Assembly: GCA_904063045.1 (NCBI GenBank)
Contig: CAJFCJ010000003.1
Coordinates: 1,922,001 to 1,986,000 of the forward strand
Reading direction: 5' to 3'
Origin: Dimorphilus gyrociliatus
Lineage: Eukaryota; Annelida; Polychaeta; Dinophilidae
DNA length: 64,000 nt
Shown: in pieces, positions 33,914 through 48,900 of the stretch
Layout of the letters: each line of letters starts with the position of its first letter
Numbering within the stretch: the stretch's first letter is position 1
Translations under genes and position numbers: made by a program
Notes under the pieces: generated by a model
The model's database searches: none
What the model saw: the letters and a program-made list of their open reading frames with translations, nothing else
What the model was told of the DNA's origin: nothing

Positions 33914-36750
33914 ATATCATTTGGATAATATGAATAGTATTAAATCTGGATTATGAGTAATTTGAGAACTTGATTACAAGGAAAAAGAAACAATTAAAAA
34001 AATTACCATTTTATGAGTGTTGCAAATGGAACAGGATAAAGGAATTAAGTAACTGTTTCAGAGACTTTTCATTACGCCTCTAACTTTTATTCGCTTTATT
34101 TAATAATTTTCATATTCCCGTTGAATATATAATACAAATTGAATATGCCTTTATGCCATAACTTTCAATCCGTTTACGAACCGAAAGTAAATTGCTGAAA
34201 AAAATTTAAGTTTTATACATTAGATGGCAGCACAACTAAACAAAACCATATCCACTTAAATAAAGAGTAAAACAAAATAGGCTGCCGCTGCTTTTCATTT
34301 AGCAAGTTAATCAACTTCATACGTACTACAAAATGCTTCTTAACAAGATTACCTAAGAGCTTAATGATTTGCTTACCGTTTGTTTACAAATATTAATGAT
34401 TGTTAATTGTTTAGATGGCGCTGTGTTTGATAGGATCTTTATGTTTTATTCATTGATTTGATAAAAAGCCGTTTCACTGATTTCCTACTGAGTTTGCAAA
34501 ACGATGCAGTTATTGCAGTATATTTTATATATAGGTGAAAGATGTTGAGGTATTTATTTACTTCTGACGATGTTTTACATCGAGTATCTCGTTTTCAAAT
34601 AGGCCTTCGAGCTTTATAATAGTTTTAAACATAAAAGAAAAGCAAGAATATCAATTAACGCTGTATATAACTATTTAACTATTTATGGTATAAATTCCTC
34701 TTAAAGAGGAATAGGAGGGCGGAAGTATATGTAATTTCTATGTGCAGCTTGCGCCTAATTCTTCGACTAATTCCTCTAGAGTCCTCCGGGTCTCATTTGC
34801 CTACGTAAAAACGGTGGTTTGTTGACAAGAACGCTTTGAGAAAGCAAAATGTATTAACGTGGCGAACATTTGCAAATATACGCGGGCACAAATCGATCGA
34901 AATGACATCATCTTCAATCAATCAAAATAAATCGGACGTTCTGGCTCCACCTATCGCATGATCACCATCAATATTGTTTGATAACATCTTTGTTTGGTAT
35001 TACGTCATTATGGGAGAGGTCAAGTAGCTCTGATTGAGGGCAAGAACGAAGCGTGAATGATTCTGTTTGAGAGGAAAATAATTTATAATTTGTTACGTCT
35101 TTCATCTGCATAAGAATGTAAATACAAAGTAATATCCATAATAATGTAATAGCAAAAGATAATTAATTTACAGAAGGGATTTTAATACCCGCAAAGTAAA
35201 CAGATATATAAGTATCCTTTCAAAAGTGTACTGTATAAAGAATTAGAGATAGAGATCGGGAGCGAGATGATTGACTAGTTGGCATTCGAAAGTGGCAAAT
35301 AACGATGTGTTTAGACAAATTGCAGCGAGAAGCGAGCGCGAAAACATCTCGAACAAAATCGAAAACAGATTGAGAACGAGGAAAAAATGAATAGTTTTTA
35401 CGCACGACCGTCTGATACGAGAAGCAAAGTGTCAGCCATTATCTGCTATCAGCAATGTTTTATCGCAATTATTTACATATGTGCAAGCACATCAAAAGTA
35501 GCTTGCATTACAGGTGCAGTAAGATACAGTGTTTTTTCTACGAATACTCTGTTTACACAATTTAGTCGGGGGCCTCGGATTGGTCCCGCTAATTAGACTT
35601 TAGAAACCTTGATTTTGTTCTCTCTCAAGTTAAACTATTTAACATTTTCCATATTCTTTTCATTCTTAGTATACTTCGCGCTTTTGAAGTTGGCGAAAAC
35701 AATTTATTGCATCACCTGTGCATAATTAAATAAAGAAGCTTTTATACGGAGCGTAAAAAGCTTGGCAATTATACAGCGAAGAAGAAAAATACACTACGCC
35801 GATTGTCTCGGTTTTTAAGCGATTTGGCGTTTTGTTGTTGTTTTGAACGGGCGGATAAAGGTGTTGAGCGTGTGCAAACGGAATGTTGTTTACTTTCTTC
35901 TATCGAATATCATTTAATGTTTTGGCGAACGTGCCAAAGAGTGGCGAGCGTGTGTGCCTATCGGGGAATCACTCTCTCGGCGCTACGTGTCAACACACAG
36001 TAATTTAGATGGCGTAAATCCCTTACGGCGCTCTTTATCTTAAATATGTTCTAATCAACCGTCCGGGCTAATTAGGCTGTCAAAACGAATAGAAGGCGAG
36101 CTTTGCCGAATTGTCCGGACCTTGTAGTCTCTATAGGCTACACGTTATATTTATATATAAAGCGCGTTGATGACGTAACGGAGGCTGGAAACAATTTGCA
36201 AGAGGTTAATTAGAAGCCGTCGACGTACGAGAGCCGCGATCCTGTAAAATAAATTTGGCCTCATTTGCCTCGTCTTCCCTTCGCGCTCATGCAAATTAAA
36301 TATACACTTAAGTATAAAGACGCAGTTTCGTTTTTTTTCAATCGTCTCTCTTCTTCTATAGACAAGTGTTAATTGAGCCTCTTGAACGTGCTGTTTGTGC
36401 GGACACCTTTACTGTCAACATCGGCTGTTTAACTTCAATTATCGACCGCTTTGATCTGGCTTCTTTGTATATTTAGAAAAATGATTGACATTTCTGATAA
36501 TTAAAAACATATATTCTATATATACTTATATACTCTGCGTATTATATATATATATTAAATGAATAAAAAATATCTATATGTTTTATAGTATCCTGTATCA
36601 CCATGAAAGAAAGACTGATTTAATACATTCATAGCATGCCTTCTGAAATAGGCAAAACCATTCATTTATAAGACTACTCGACAATGAAACTCTATTATAC
36701 AGATAAGTGATGAAATTGTGAATGATAAAATGCTAATACGTTTCGAAATA
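33914..36750. other. Gene-free region, NK1-proximal part
   Basis: Non-coding DNA with AGATGGC motifs at 34222-34228, 34413-34419 and 36007-36013. Open frames at 35200-36000 lack homology. Likely distal cis-regulatory DNA of NK1 and/or COE (inference). Confidence 0.4.
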
Positions 36751-36756
36751 TATACA

Positions 36757-36757
<1 letters not shown>

Positions 36758-36797
<40 letters not shown>

Positions 36798-36838
36798 GTT
36801 GTAGATGTATATAAAAAATATATATATATATATATATG
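36758..36838. repeat. (TA)n microsatellites upstream of NK1
   Basis: Two runs of TA repeats (about 36758-36793 and 36819-36838), followed by TATG/TGTG-rich sequence. Apparent Tyr/Ile open frames across them are artefacts of the repeat. Confidence 0.85.
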
Positions 36839-36933
36839 TATATCTATATGTGTGTGTATGTATATATACCATATATATTATACACACCCCCTCGATACAA
36901 GTGCGGTCTATTAGCTTGGCAAGAAGCTTTTGC

Positions 36934-36955
36934 CGACTGCAATCAATTGCAGTCG
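36934..36955. promoter_or_regulatory. Palindrome in NK1 proximal promoter
   Basis: CGACTGCAAT and ATTGCAGTCG form a perfect inverted repeat with a 2-bp spacer; a third GCAGTCGAG half follows at 36968-36976. It lies about 130 bp upstream of the NK1 start codon. Binding factor unknown. Confidence 0.4.
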
Positions 36956-37083
36956 AGAACCAATTAGCAGTCGAGTGTGAAATGCTGCGCCCGTAGTCGC
37001 ACAGAGCCCTGTCAATCATTCTTGCGCATGCGTGATCGCTAAACTAAAAACTCCGCCCGGTCAGTTTTTGCTTATCTGGCGCT

Positions 37084-38784
<1,701 letters not shown>

Positions 38785-38804
38785 TAAATTTCCCTCGTGT
38801 GTAT

Positions 38805-38821
38805 AATAAACAACAAATAAA
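38805..38821 (+). terminator. Candidate polyadenylation signals of NK1
   Basis: Two AATAAA hexamers (38805-38810 and 38816-38821) begin 21 bp past the stop codon, implying a very short 3' UTR. Confidence 0.5.
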
Positions 38822-38982
38822 CACATATATACAACGTATATATGTATCATAAATATAAGTTCTAACTTATATGAAGATATGCCGCATGCCATTATCATTT
38901 ATGAACTGTTGGGTGAACACGTGCTGTTTAAAATATTTTAAAAATTGTAAATATATAGTTGCTAGTTTATTATATATATAAT

Positions 38983-39007
38983 TTATATATATATATATAT
39001 ATATATT
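38983..39007. repeat. (TA)n microsatellite
   Basis: TA repeat about 200 bp after the NK1 stop codon. Confidence 0.75.
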
Positions 39008-39298
39008 TGCATATATGTACATTGTGTATGGTGATATCTGCACTAAATTATTTATTTTTTTAATCAATAAGTAAGCTGTAGAAGTAAAAAAATTAAGATA
39101 TTAAATACGGTTTTAGACGTATTTCTACAATAAACGGGCGACAAGAGAGAAAGACAACGAATGCAGTACAACAAACTGTCGGCAAACAATGCTGATGGAA
39201 GTAAACGAAGGCGGCTATTAGAGATGTCTCTGTTTAAATAGAATCGGTAAATATTGCGTAAAAACACGAAAATATGTATATAAATATACATATAAATA

Positions 39299-39849
39299 NN
39301 NNNNNNNNNNNNNNNNNNNNNNNNNNNNNNNNNNNNNNNNNNNNNNNNNNNNNNNNNNNNNNNNNNNNNNNNNNNNNNNNNNNNNNNNNNNNNNNNNNNN
39401 NNNNNNNNNNNNNNNNNNNNNNNNNNNNNNNNNNNNNNNNNNNNNNNNNNNNNNNNNNNNNNNNNNNNNNNNNNNNNNNNNNNNNNNNNNNNNNNNNNNN
39501 NNNNNNNNNNNNNNNNNNNNNNNNNNNNNNNNNNNNNNNNNNNNNNNNNNNNNNNNNNNNNNNNNNNNNNNNNNNNNNNNNNNNNNNNNNNNNNNNNNNN
39601 NNNNNNNNNNNNNNNNNNNNNNNNNNNNNNNNNNNNNNNNNNNNNNNNNNNNNNNNNNNNNNNNNNNNNNNNNNNNNNNNNNNNNNNNNNNNNNNNNNNN
39701 NNNNNNNNNNNNNNNNNNNNNNNNNNNNNNNNNNNNNNNNNNNNNNNNNNNNNNNNNNNNNNNNNNNNNNNNNNNNNNNNNNNNNNNNNNNNNNNNNNNN
39801 NNNNNNNNNNNNNNNNNNNNNNNNNNNNNNNNNNNNNNNNNNNNNNNNN
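39299..39849. other. Assembly gap
   Basis: 551 undetermined bases. Open frames crossing it are meaningless. Confidence 1.
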
Positions 39850-41387
39850 ATGATATGATGCTAATTGAATAGCTGCACTCGATCTTCATTCAATTTCCCA
39901 CTACTTAGACGCCGACTTTGCAGCTCGTGCCGTTTATTTATAGCATTTTGTAGCGTTTCCTTTTAACAATATTACACCTTTTCATTAAGTGCAATTTAGA
40001 CGCTTCTCGAGTGGCTCAGCGTCAATAACTGTGATTTTCGGAATTTCTACATCATATGGGATTTTCTCGCTTTTCCGATCCATCCGTGGCAACGTTTCTT
40101 CCCCGGGAGAGACTACCCGCTAGCGGAAAGTAATCGACCGTACTTAAGCTTCCTTGCTAAATAGCGCACGCGACAAATTGCTCATTTTAAAGGGAGAAAA
40201 TAGAAGAGGGTCATATACAATGTATACAGTACAACAGAATATAATAGGAAGAGAACTCGAAGTGGCAGGTTGAAAAGAGTGGACGGTTAGCCCATTAGCA
40301 CTATGACATGCGCAAAAGAGATTGGCAATAGGAAGAGGAGAAAGTATAGAAGAGACTGCATTCGAGCACATCATTGGATTATTTGCGATAGAAGAGTATG
40401 CGGCGGTAATCGCCTTCCACCCCCATATATCTAAAACTGCCTTTCCTTTTTTTCGGTCGGGCGGGGTCAAAGATGTGAAGTAGCGAGGCGACTTTTTTCT
40501 TTTTCTTTCTTACCCTCTCCGTTTTTTTTCTAATTATATACATGATATCGTTGCTCACTGCAAGCAAATGATGCAGTGACCATTAAATGGAAGTGAAATG
40601 GAGCTTGACAAAATTCTCTACTCCCTCTAGTGTGCCACCGATTCGCGATTCGATAGCCGTCTAGAGAACTGATTTTTCCGCCACTTTTTTCTTCATTCCT
40701 TTTACTTTCTTCTTCACTTCACCTTTGTTAATCGATTGACAAATAGGAATAAAGCAGTTCTACGTGTTGAACGTCAATAGCTACAAGCGTCTGATCGAGA
40801 CACCCAGATCGTTCGAACGAGTGACGCGGAACACTCTTCAGAATGGACACGTTTCGGGCCATTGACGCCCCAATGACGCAGCGTCTCTCTTGATGCGATC
40901 TGCGCTCGGCATAATAGTCATTGACTTGCTTCACAAAGCGCCCCTAATTGAACGTTTCACTCGCTAACGACATACCACTATCCTAGTAAGCTGACTAGAT
41001 TCGAGTTACATTCTACACGCTATTCTCTCGCAATTATACCCTCTATAACCGAATATTGATTTATTGCTTAGCTTCTCTTCCTTCAAAAGCATTACAATAA
41101 ACGCCGCCCCCTTTTTACTAAATCTCTTACTCTCGACTGGTTTAACAGGTGCTGCCATCTAACACCGCACAAATAATTTTATTTAAGTAAATTTTTTAAA
41201 CATAAAAGCGATAAAACGCTTTTATTTATACATTTACACACACGCATACCAATATCCAATTTAATAATCATGCAGAGAGTGTAAAGAAAATAATAACATA
41301 AAATTTTTGTATAGTGAGAAATATCCATACAGTATGTAATGAAAAACATTATGGTCATTAGTCATAGAAGTTAAAAAAAATTTGTTA
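39850..41387. other. Intergenic region NK1 / REEP
   Basis: No gene recognised. Contains a CTCF-like element on minus near 40622-40640 (CACACTAGAGGGAG) and GCCATCT at 41154-41160. TTTATT at 41221-41226 is a candidate minus-strand polyadenylation signal for REEP, about 160 bp past its stop. Confidence 0.4.
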
Positions 41388-42681
41388 TCAACTCTTTTTG
41401 GTTGATCGGGCAGAACGACGGGTTCTAGGTAACGTTCCATAAGCATCAAGCTGAAAAAAAAACCAATCAAGTCTCTGAAACATGCTGTTAGTATTTTAGA
41501 AAATGAAGCATTAAGTACACGCGAGAATCGATGTTTTTTAATCATCGCCTGATCGCCGTTTCCAGCGCTGTTTCACATTGGAATCGCCAGTTGCGTTACA
41601 AATTTTCTCCTCGAGAGAGTATGTGTTCTGAAGCTGTCAAAAGATGGCGTTACACGCAGGAAAGTTTCTTGAAACTCGTTCATTGGCGGAAATTTTAAAA
41701 AATTATTAGCAATTCGTATATTCATACCTGACGTTTTGATGAAGAAATTTTTGAATCGTCATCGTCCTCTTCATCAACAGATGAGAGGTCAGAGCTGGCT
41801 TTTGCCGATTGTTTTTTTGTACGTTCTTTCTTCTGCTTTCTTTCAATTACAATTTCTGAGTCAGTTGGAGAAGGTCCTTCAAACAGCTGATTTGAACCGA
41901 CGTCGTTCAAACTGTAGCTTCGCCTCAAATGATCAGCAACTGCTGTTTGACCCTATTAAAAAGCAAATAAATCAAGCAAATAAGACTGATGTTTGAATCG
42001 ATAAATATGTACCTTCATTGCTGTAGTGAGTACGACATTTGTGGCATAGCTTAAGCCTCTGGAACCAATCTCTAACAGTGCAGAGTAGCCTTTATCTGAG
42101 GCTTGTTCGATATATGTATCGATCTCTTCTTCATGTTTAGCTAATTGCCGATGAACAATTTTCTTATATATAATTTTTGAGCCTTGAGTTGCTGGAGATA
42201 ACAACCAAATTATAAATACAATCTTCAATTCGTAGTAGAAAGGAAGCCTGTAATGAATAATTTATAATTAGAGGGATTAGAAAATGGAACAAACAGCAAC
42301 ATCTGTTGAACAAACGACAACTTACCAGCATACGAATAAATCAGCCACAGTTTCGGCACACGTAAATAATGCGAATATAACCCAGTACATCATCCATTTT
42401 AACTAGGGGAGAAATAGTTTTCACAAATAACATATATTTATATGATTGAAAGTAATGCAATAGCCAAATGGTTAATAAAAAAATTAGTCAATAATTCTAC
42501 ATACATATTCTTTAGTATTTCTCGTTTTAATTGCCTTATAAGAAGCATATGCAGGGTATAAAGTTCCAAAAACTAATCTGTAATTGAAATATTATATTTT
42601 AATATTCTTCAAAGCAATAACCATTGATTAAAAACAACACGATACTGACATCACAAAACGAGAAACTAGAGCGGATATCAT
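41388..42681 (-). CDS. REEP: REEP1-4-type ER-shaping receptor expression-enhancing protein
   Basis: Six exons (42681-42650, 42577-42505, 42402-42326, 42247-42013, 41952-41728, 41450-41388) give 234 residues. The order matches REEP1-4: [56 protein letters not shown]-type block as [18 protein letters not shown], then [13 protein letters not shown] and a helix. Hydrophobic hairpins (TB2/DP1/HVA22 domain) bend the ER membrane. The tail is charged ([12 protein letters not shown]) and ends in basic residues, as expected for a microtubule-binding REEP1-4 rather than REEP5/6. The start ATG at 42681 follows the vertebrate start MVSWIISRLVV. It is divergent from the SAXO-like gene. Confidence 0.93.
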
Positions 42682-43421
42682 GATTTATTCAACTTTATTG
42701 GTTGGTCAAACTTGACATTATATTTCTCTTTTTATTCTAAAACTGTGAAAAATTTTATTGTTAGCTCGATCTCTACAGAAATTTTATTTAAACTGCTAAC
42801 TCGTTGTCTGCTCGAATCGACTTTCACCGCCATATTGCCTTCGGGTCACGTGATACAACATACTCATGGATGAGTTTAACAACTTAAATAGGGGGTGTCA
42901 ATAAAAAAGAGAATACTCACCGGATAGGAACTGATGTAGGCCTATCTATTTCCAGCAATCAAGTCAGTCTCCAATACTTTGTGATACTATAATCTGAAAA
43001 CCTGAAACAATATCCTTTTATATCAAAAAAAGTGCGATTGACCGAATTCAGAGACTTTAGGTCTATTCAACAGAGTATACTGTTTCCAATTTGAAGTTGA
43101 ATGTAAATCAAGCTTAGGGCCTCTTGTTGTTGCTAGGCGATGCTTGAACGTATATGAGGTTATTGCCAAGTTTTAAAAGGTACGTATTTTGAAAGTCTTA
43201 TACACTCTTATTCACCAAACAAGAGATGACTGCTAATTCTAGGCTTATGTGAATATGCGTGATAAGGATTATCATAATTGATTGTCCGACAGGAATATTC
43301 AAGTTTTATTTTCTGTTACTCGCTTAAAATCAATAGCGTTATCAACATCGAAAGTTTGCGTAAAGTGCAATAATACAAGTTCTTACACATTTTAACAGTG
43401 TCACTTGGCCATACTTCAGTT
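42682..43421. promoter_or_regulatory. Divergent region REEP / SAXO-like with X-box-like motif
   Basis: 740 bp between two divergent start codons. GTTGCTAGGCGATGC at 43129-43143 resembles an RFX X-box (GTTGCY then GGYRAC). It would place the SAXO-like gene under ciliogenic control; inferred. Confidence 0.4.
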
Positions 43422-44792
43422 ATGGACGTTAAAGAAGCGGTTGTTGGAGGACAGGTTTGTATTTTGATATATCTTTACTTTCGGAGTTCATCAGCTTAAA
43501 AGTTTTTTATTTTGCTTTCACCGCTATGATTCACGAATCACAGCCAACAGCCAAAATTTCAGATAGGACTAGCCATAGGGACGAATTTGTACCTTTTGAT
43601 ACGGAAACAATGATATCTTGTCGACCAAAAATTTTCAAAATGACGAATAGTTTTGAATTATCCCATGGAGAGAAGTTTGAGAGTGAAACTACGCATTCAG
43701 TAAGATCAATAATTACACAGTATACAATTACATCTAAAAGTGACCGGTAGACTTTAAAATAACCTTAAAAGTTACACTATCTTACTTTTATGCCTCTTTA
43801 AAATGTTTATACAACGCCATTAAAAACTGACAGAAAGATTACTATCCGCGCAAAAACATCAATAAAAGAAAAGCCATAGTTCAAAAAGAAAATGGTATAT
43901 TCTACGAACATTTAAGGAATGACATGAAAACGACCCATGGAGAGTCGTTTCCCCCTAGAGAAAATTCCGTTGCGCGAACTTTGCGTAAGTTTTTATATTT
44001 ATTGAATATTTATTGACGTGCTTTTTTATCGATAATTTTTTTATATATCGACAGCGTTCATTCCAGTTAATAAGCGAGAAACTCTAGCTGCTCTGGAGAA
44101 TAAAACTGTGACTAGATCAGATTATGTTAACTTTGGTAATCAAGCGCGCTCTAAGCCTATACTACCTAAATCGAATTCCGTAGTAAGTAAGGAGCCAATG
44201 CAAAGTACAACATCATATCAAGAATCCCATACACCGAAGCCAGTTAGTCCTATGACGAAACCAGAATGGGCACAAAAAAAACCCTATGAAGCTCCAGTCA
44301 ACAAATTACCCGACGTAACGACATACAAGGAAACTTTTGTTAAAATGCAAACACCTCGTCCAGATCCCAAAAAACATGATGATAACGAAATATTTTCTAA
44401 AGAGAATGTAAATTATCGTACAATGTACGAAAATGCCTATTCTAGTAGGCAAAATTCTAAGAAAAGAATGCCAATAAAGCATATCGATAATATTCAACTT
44501 TCAAGTGACAAGTTTCAAGGAGCGTCAGTTTACAAAGACCACTATAACGGTTTGTTAACACTTAAATATTTCGTAAATTATATAGAAACAGACTGTTTAT
44601 AATTCGTGTATATTCATAGGATATGATAAAAAACAAACATTCTCAAAAGCAAAAACTATGACTGAAATGACCGAGAAGTACTCGAAAATGACCGCTCCTG
44701 CTGAAGAAAATTGTCAAGACGTTGGTGCACAATCGAAACCGGTCAGATTGGCCCCTCTAACGAATCGTCCATCATTGCCGTCTCAAAGCTAA
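43422..44792 (+). CDS. SAXO/FAM154-like axonemal microtubule-binding protein
   Basis: Five or so exons begin with MDVKEAVVGGQ (43422) and continue from 43549, 43842, 44056 and 44621 to TAA at 44790. The protein is basic, lacks membrane segments and coiled coils, and carries repeated Ser/Thr-x-Tyr-x-x-x-Phe/Tyr units: THSVRS..., TTHGESFPPRE, TRSDYVNFGNQA, TTSYQESHTPK, TTYKETFVKMQ, ASVYKDHY. This spacing resembles the Mn repeats of stabiliser-of-axonemal-microtubules (SAXO) proteins, which bind cilia and centrioles. The repeats are degenerate, so another microtubule inner protein family is possible. Splice phases agree. An X-box-like promoter motif supports a ciliary role. Confidence 0.6.
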
Positions 44793-44876
44793 GAAAATTC
44801 CGTATACCTCTTATTCACCTGCACTCTTCACAAGATTTGAAAATGTTACTCTAATCAAGTGAAAAAATATCTATTG

Positions 44877-44882
44877 AATAAA
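44877..44882 (+). terminator. Candidate polyadenylation signal of the SAXO-like gene
   Basis: AATAAA 85 bp past the stop codon. Confidence 0.5.
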
Positions 44883-45946
44883 TGAAATATTCATGATTGA
44901 ATTTGAACATAAAGATTTCAAGGTTTACCGGCCAATTTGTAGGCTCAATAGAGAATCAATTTGTTGTGTTAATTAGCACTCTGTTATTGTATCCTTTCTT
45001 TATCAAACAAAATTGATGAGAATGAGACATTTTCTCTTTAAGTATGTCTTTTATAACATTCTCTGAACAATGAATCTCCGAAGCTTTAAAATGAGGTCAT
45101 TTATTCCATATTCATAAAGAATTAGAGAGAACTTTTCTTTTCATTGTTTTATAATGAACAAAGAGTTTCCTGTAAGTTTTATGTCATTTTTTTCGCATAC
45201 TATAATTTATTCATCGTGGGAAGCCTTTTAGGTTTTTATGAACCTTTTACTATTCTTAATATCATACCTAGAGCATATTTGTTATATACATAAACAGAAG
45301 ATTTACTCCGCCTATTTGTAATATTGCTAACAGTATAGCTCTTTTTACTTAATGAAAAAAAAACCGCGAAAATTGAAAATACCGAGAATCGGACTTATTT
45401 TTCTCACAAAATATCGAAGAATATGCAAAACTATTAAATAAGCAACAATAAAAGGTTGCCATGTGGTAGCAATAGATCCTTTTATTTAAATTCCTTAAAG
45501 AAAGGAAACACACAGATTTAGCTCAAACACATTTTCCATATGTTATAATATTTAATACCAACATTTGGTCTCCTTTACCTTTATAACAAAGTACTAATAG
45601 TAACAAAATTACGTTAGTAATCTCCATTGTAAGGGTGTTAAGTTTATTTGGTCAATCCACTTGTCACTCGAATCACAACTTATTTACTCAAAACCGCTGA
45701 ACTTTTAGGCAGAGATCTTACGATTTTTCGCAATTATGGAGGTTTTTTAAGTAACCAAATTGTTATTCAGGATTAGGAAATACTCCTTTGGCGCCGATTT
45801 GTGGACATCGCAATTTTTTACTCAGTTATTGAATTATCACTCAAATTTAGTTGCTCTGTGAAATATTTTTAATCAACTTATGGAAATAAATGGTATATAA
45901 CAAACATTCTTTTTTAATTTTAATGACTTGGATATTTTCAAAAAAG
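44883..45946. other. Region upstream of SBNO; first SBNO exon(s) probably here
   Basis: About 1 kb without clear coding sequence. ATGAACAAAGAGTTTCCT followed by GTAAGT near 45153 could be a start exon, but its phase does not fit the first recognised SBNO exon. No other feature seen. Confidence 0.3.
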
Positions 45947-48900
45947 ACGAGATTACTATCGAGTCAAGCAAACTCCTAAATGAGTATGAAGAATCCACTT
46001 CCAACGATGATATATATTGTGCTTACCAGTCAAAAAATTTAATCGAGTCCAAAAAACACCCGGGAGATATTGTGGAAGCTTCGTCTCTTAGTGTAAGTCT
46101 TCACTGAAAAAGAATATTCATCTATTCTTTTCGATGGTCATAGTAGCTTTGAAGTAGATTTTAAAAAAAAATAATTATCAACAGGCGGTTAGTCTTCCCG
46201 AACCTTCTTATCCAATTTCTGAATGGTTGAAATCAAACTGTCCTTGTTTTGAACAACTCAGTGATCTTCAAATTGATGGTATTTTATATGCTGTAAGTTT
46301 CATAATTTTATATTTTATATACTAAATTATATCCATTTTAAAACTGTTCACTCAGTGTCAGAGGCATCAACTATTTCTACCCAATAATACAAGGGCTGGA
46401 TTTTTCTTGGGGGATGGTGCAGGAGTTGGTAAAGGGAGACAAGTAAATCTTCATTATTATTACAGTACATATACACTGTATATATTATATATTTTAAAAG
46501 ATAGCTGGTGTTATTATTGATAATTACGTACGAGGACGAAAGAAGCATGTCTGGTTTAGTGTCTCCTCAGATCTAGTTGTCGATGCTAGGAGGTAATATC
46601 CCTTTAGCAAGAGAGAGAATTATTTTACGATCTTTATAACATATATACTGTATCATGTATTTTTAGGGACATTTCCGACTTAGGTTGCACAATAAAAGTT
46701 ATCAATGGCTGTCAAGAACTTGATAGTAAAACAAAAGCTCTTGGACTGTCTTCAGATTATAAAGAAGGAGTGTTATTCTCCACTTATGCTATTTTATCTT
46801 GTCCAAGTAGAATCAGACAAATAATAGATTGGTGCGGGGGCTCAGAATTCGAAGGTTGCCTGGTATTTGATGAATGTCACAAAGCTAAACATCTTGTTTT
46901 GGTAACGATTTTCTAATTTCCTAATATTACTTCATTTTAATATTTTTTGATAGGGTAATGAAGATGCTAGTACAAAAGTGGCCTCAGCTGTTCTTCATTT
47001 ACAAAGAACTTTGTCAAAAGCTAGAATACTATATTGCAGTGCTACTGGTGCATCTGATATTAAAAATATTGTTGGTTATGCAAAAATATAGACAACTATT
47101 ATATTGTGTGTTACCATATAGGCATTTATGGAACGTTTAGGACTTTGGGGAGATGGCACTCCATTCAAAAGTTTCAATAACATCCTGAGTAATTTCAATA
47201 AAGGAGGTTTGGCAATGGCAGAAATGTTAGCGATGTATATGAAAGCTGTCGGAACTTATGTGTGTCGTAGCTTGAGTTTTAAGAACGCACAAGTATATTA
47301 TTTCTTTCAAGTTGTCTTTTAGATGTAAAAGGCTTTTCTTTCAGTTCGAAACTAAGAAAATAGAATTAACACCAAAGCAAGAGAAAACCTATAACGCTGC
47401 TGTTAAGTTATGGTAGAATCCCATTTCTTCTTCGGCAAATAATTTTTATTACATTCATAGGAGAGAAATCTTCGTAAGCTTATCAACGGCCGTCCGAAGA
47501 ACAAAATGCTCATCGAAAACTATAAATGCTTCATTCTGGTCTGCACATCAACGATTTTTCAAACAAATGTGGTGAGGACAGATGATTTGATTAAATAAAA
47601 AACTGATATTGAATTCTCTTTGTTAAGCATGGCAATTAAATTACCAATTGTGTTGGAAGAAACTAAAAAAGCGCTTGTGAGTGACAGCTGCGTTGTTATA
47701 GGATTACAGAGCACGGGCGAAGCTGGATTACAAGCTTCTTTAAAGAAAAATGAAAAGATAAATGATTTCATTTCAGTTTGTCGACACATTGTTTTACAGT
47801 TTATTACAAATCATTTTCCAACTACAATTGAGAATGCGGTAGGCATGCTTACTTGCATAAAGTTTATCCGTTTAATTTTTTGGTCCGTATCTTACAAACA
47901 GAATATGAGTAGCGTAAAAGTAGAAGATGAGTGGTGCACTCAGGCGAAAGAAAAGTTATGTGACTATGCTTCAAAAATAGAACTGCCCAATGGGTAACAA
48001 AAGTGGTACTTTATATTTTGAAAATATTAAATTAGTATTTGCAGATGTCTTGATGAACTGATAAATACCTTAGGTGGTAAGGATATCGTTGCTGAGATGA
48101 CAGGAAGGCGTTACGGACTATATAAAATTAAAGAAAAAGTTCATTGCATCTCTCGCTACTCTGACAACGACTCATTAGAAACAACAAACGTTTCAGAGGT
48201 ATTTATTTAGTTTGTCGATACAATAAGTCATATCAAAATTTTTAGCGAGACAAATTTATGAGGGGCGAAAAACTGATTGCTGTAATTTCGGATGCGGCCA
48301 GCACAGGCATATCTTTGCATGCAGACAATAGAGTTTTAAACAAACGGCGAAGAATACATGTTACATGGGAGCTGCCTTGGTCGGCTGAAAAAGCTGTTCA
48401 ACAACTAGGAAGATCATTAAGAAGTAATCAAACTAGTGCCCCTATTTATCTGCTGCCCGTTACCAATCTATCAGGAGAGATGAGATTTGCTTCTACAGTT
48501 TGTAAACGCCTGCAGCATCTAGGAGCTTTAACTAGAGGGGATAGACGAGCAGCCTCTGAAGGAGCTTTTGCTGAGTTCAATTTTGATAATGAATTTGGCA
48601 AACAAGCTTTACAAACAATGTATACAGCTATATGTCGCAACAGCTTACCACAGGGTCTAGCTGTTCAAGACCTATGCAAAAGTTATTCAGATATGACTGC
48701 TATGAACAAATCATTGAAGGAGTGCTTATTTTTTGTCGATCTTATAAGTGAAGAGACTGCTATAAATGTTAAAGAAAATCAGAATCGAGATGTTTCAAAA
48801 TTTTTTAATCGCATATTAGGATTGCCAGTTAAAAAACAAAAAGAGGTGTTTAAAAGTTCTTTATCCTAATCTGTTGTATTAAACTGTTGTCTTTGATTAT

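Noticed and set aside
35220-36003. Short open frames in the gene-free block
   Set aside because: Neither codon pattern, homology nor splice sites support genes; lengths fit chance.
36666-37019. Tyr/Ile-rich open frame on minus (and its plus-strand shadow)
   Set aside because: It is created by TA/TATG microsatellites and has no homology.
39218-39889. Open frames crossing 39299-39849
   Set aside because: They run through the assembly gap and mean nothing.
45153-45170. Start exon MNKEFP for SBNO
   Set aside because: It ends in phase 0 while the first recognised SBNO exon needs phase 1; kept only as a possibility.
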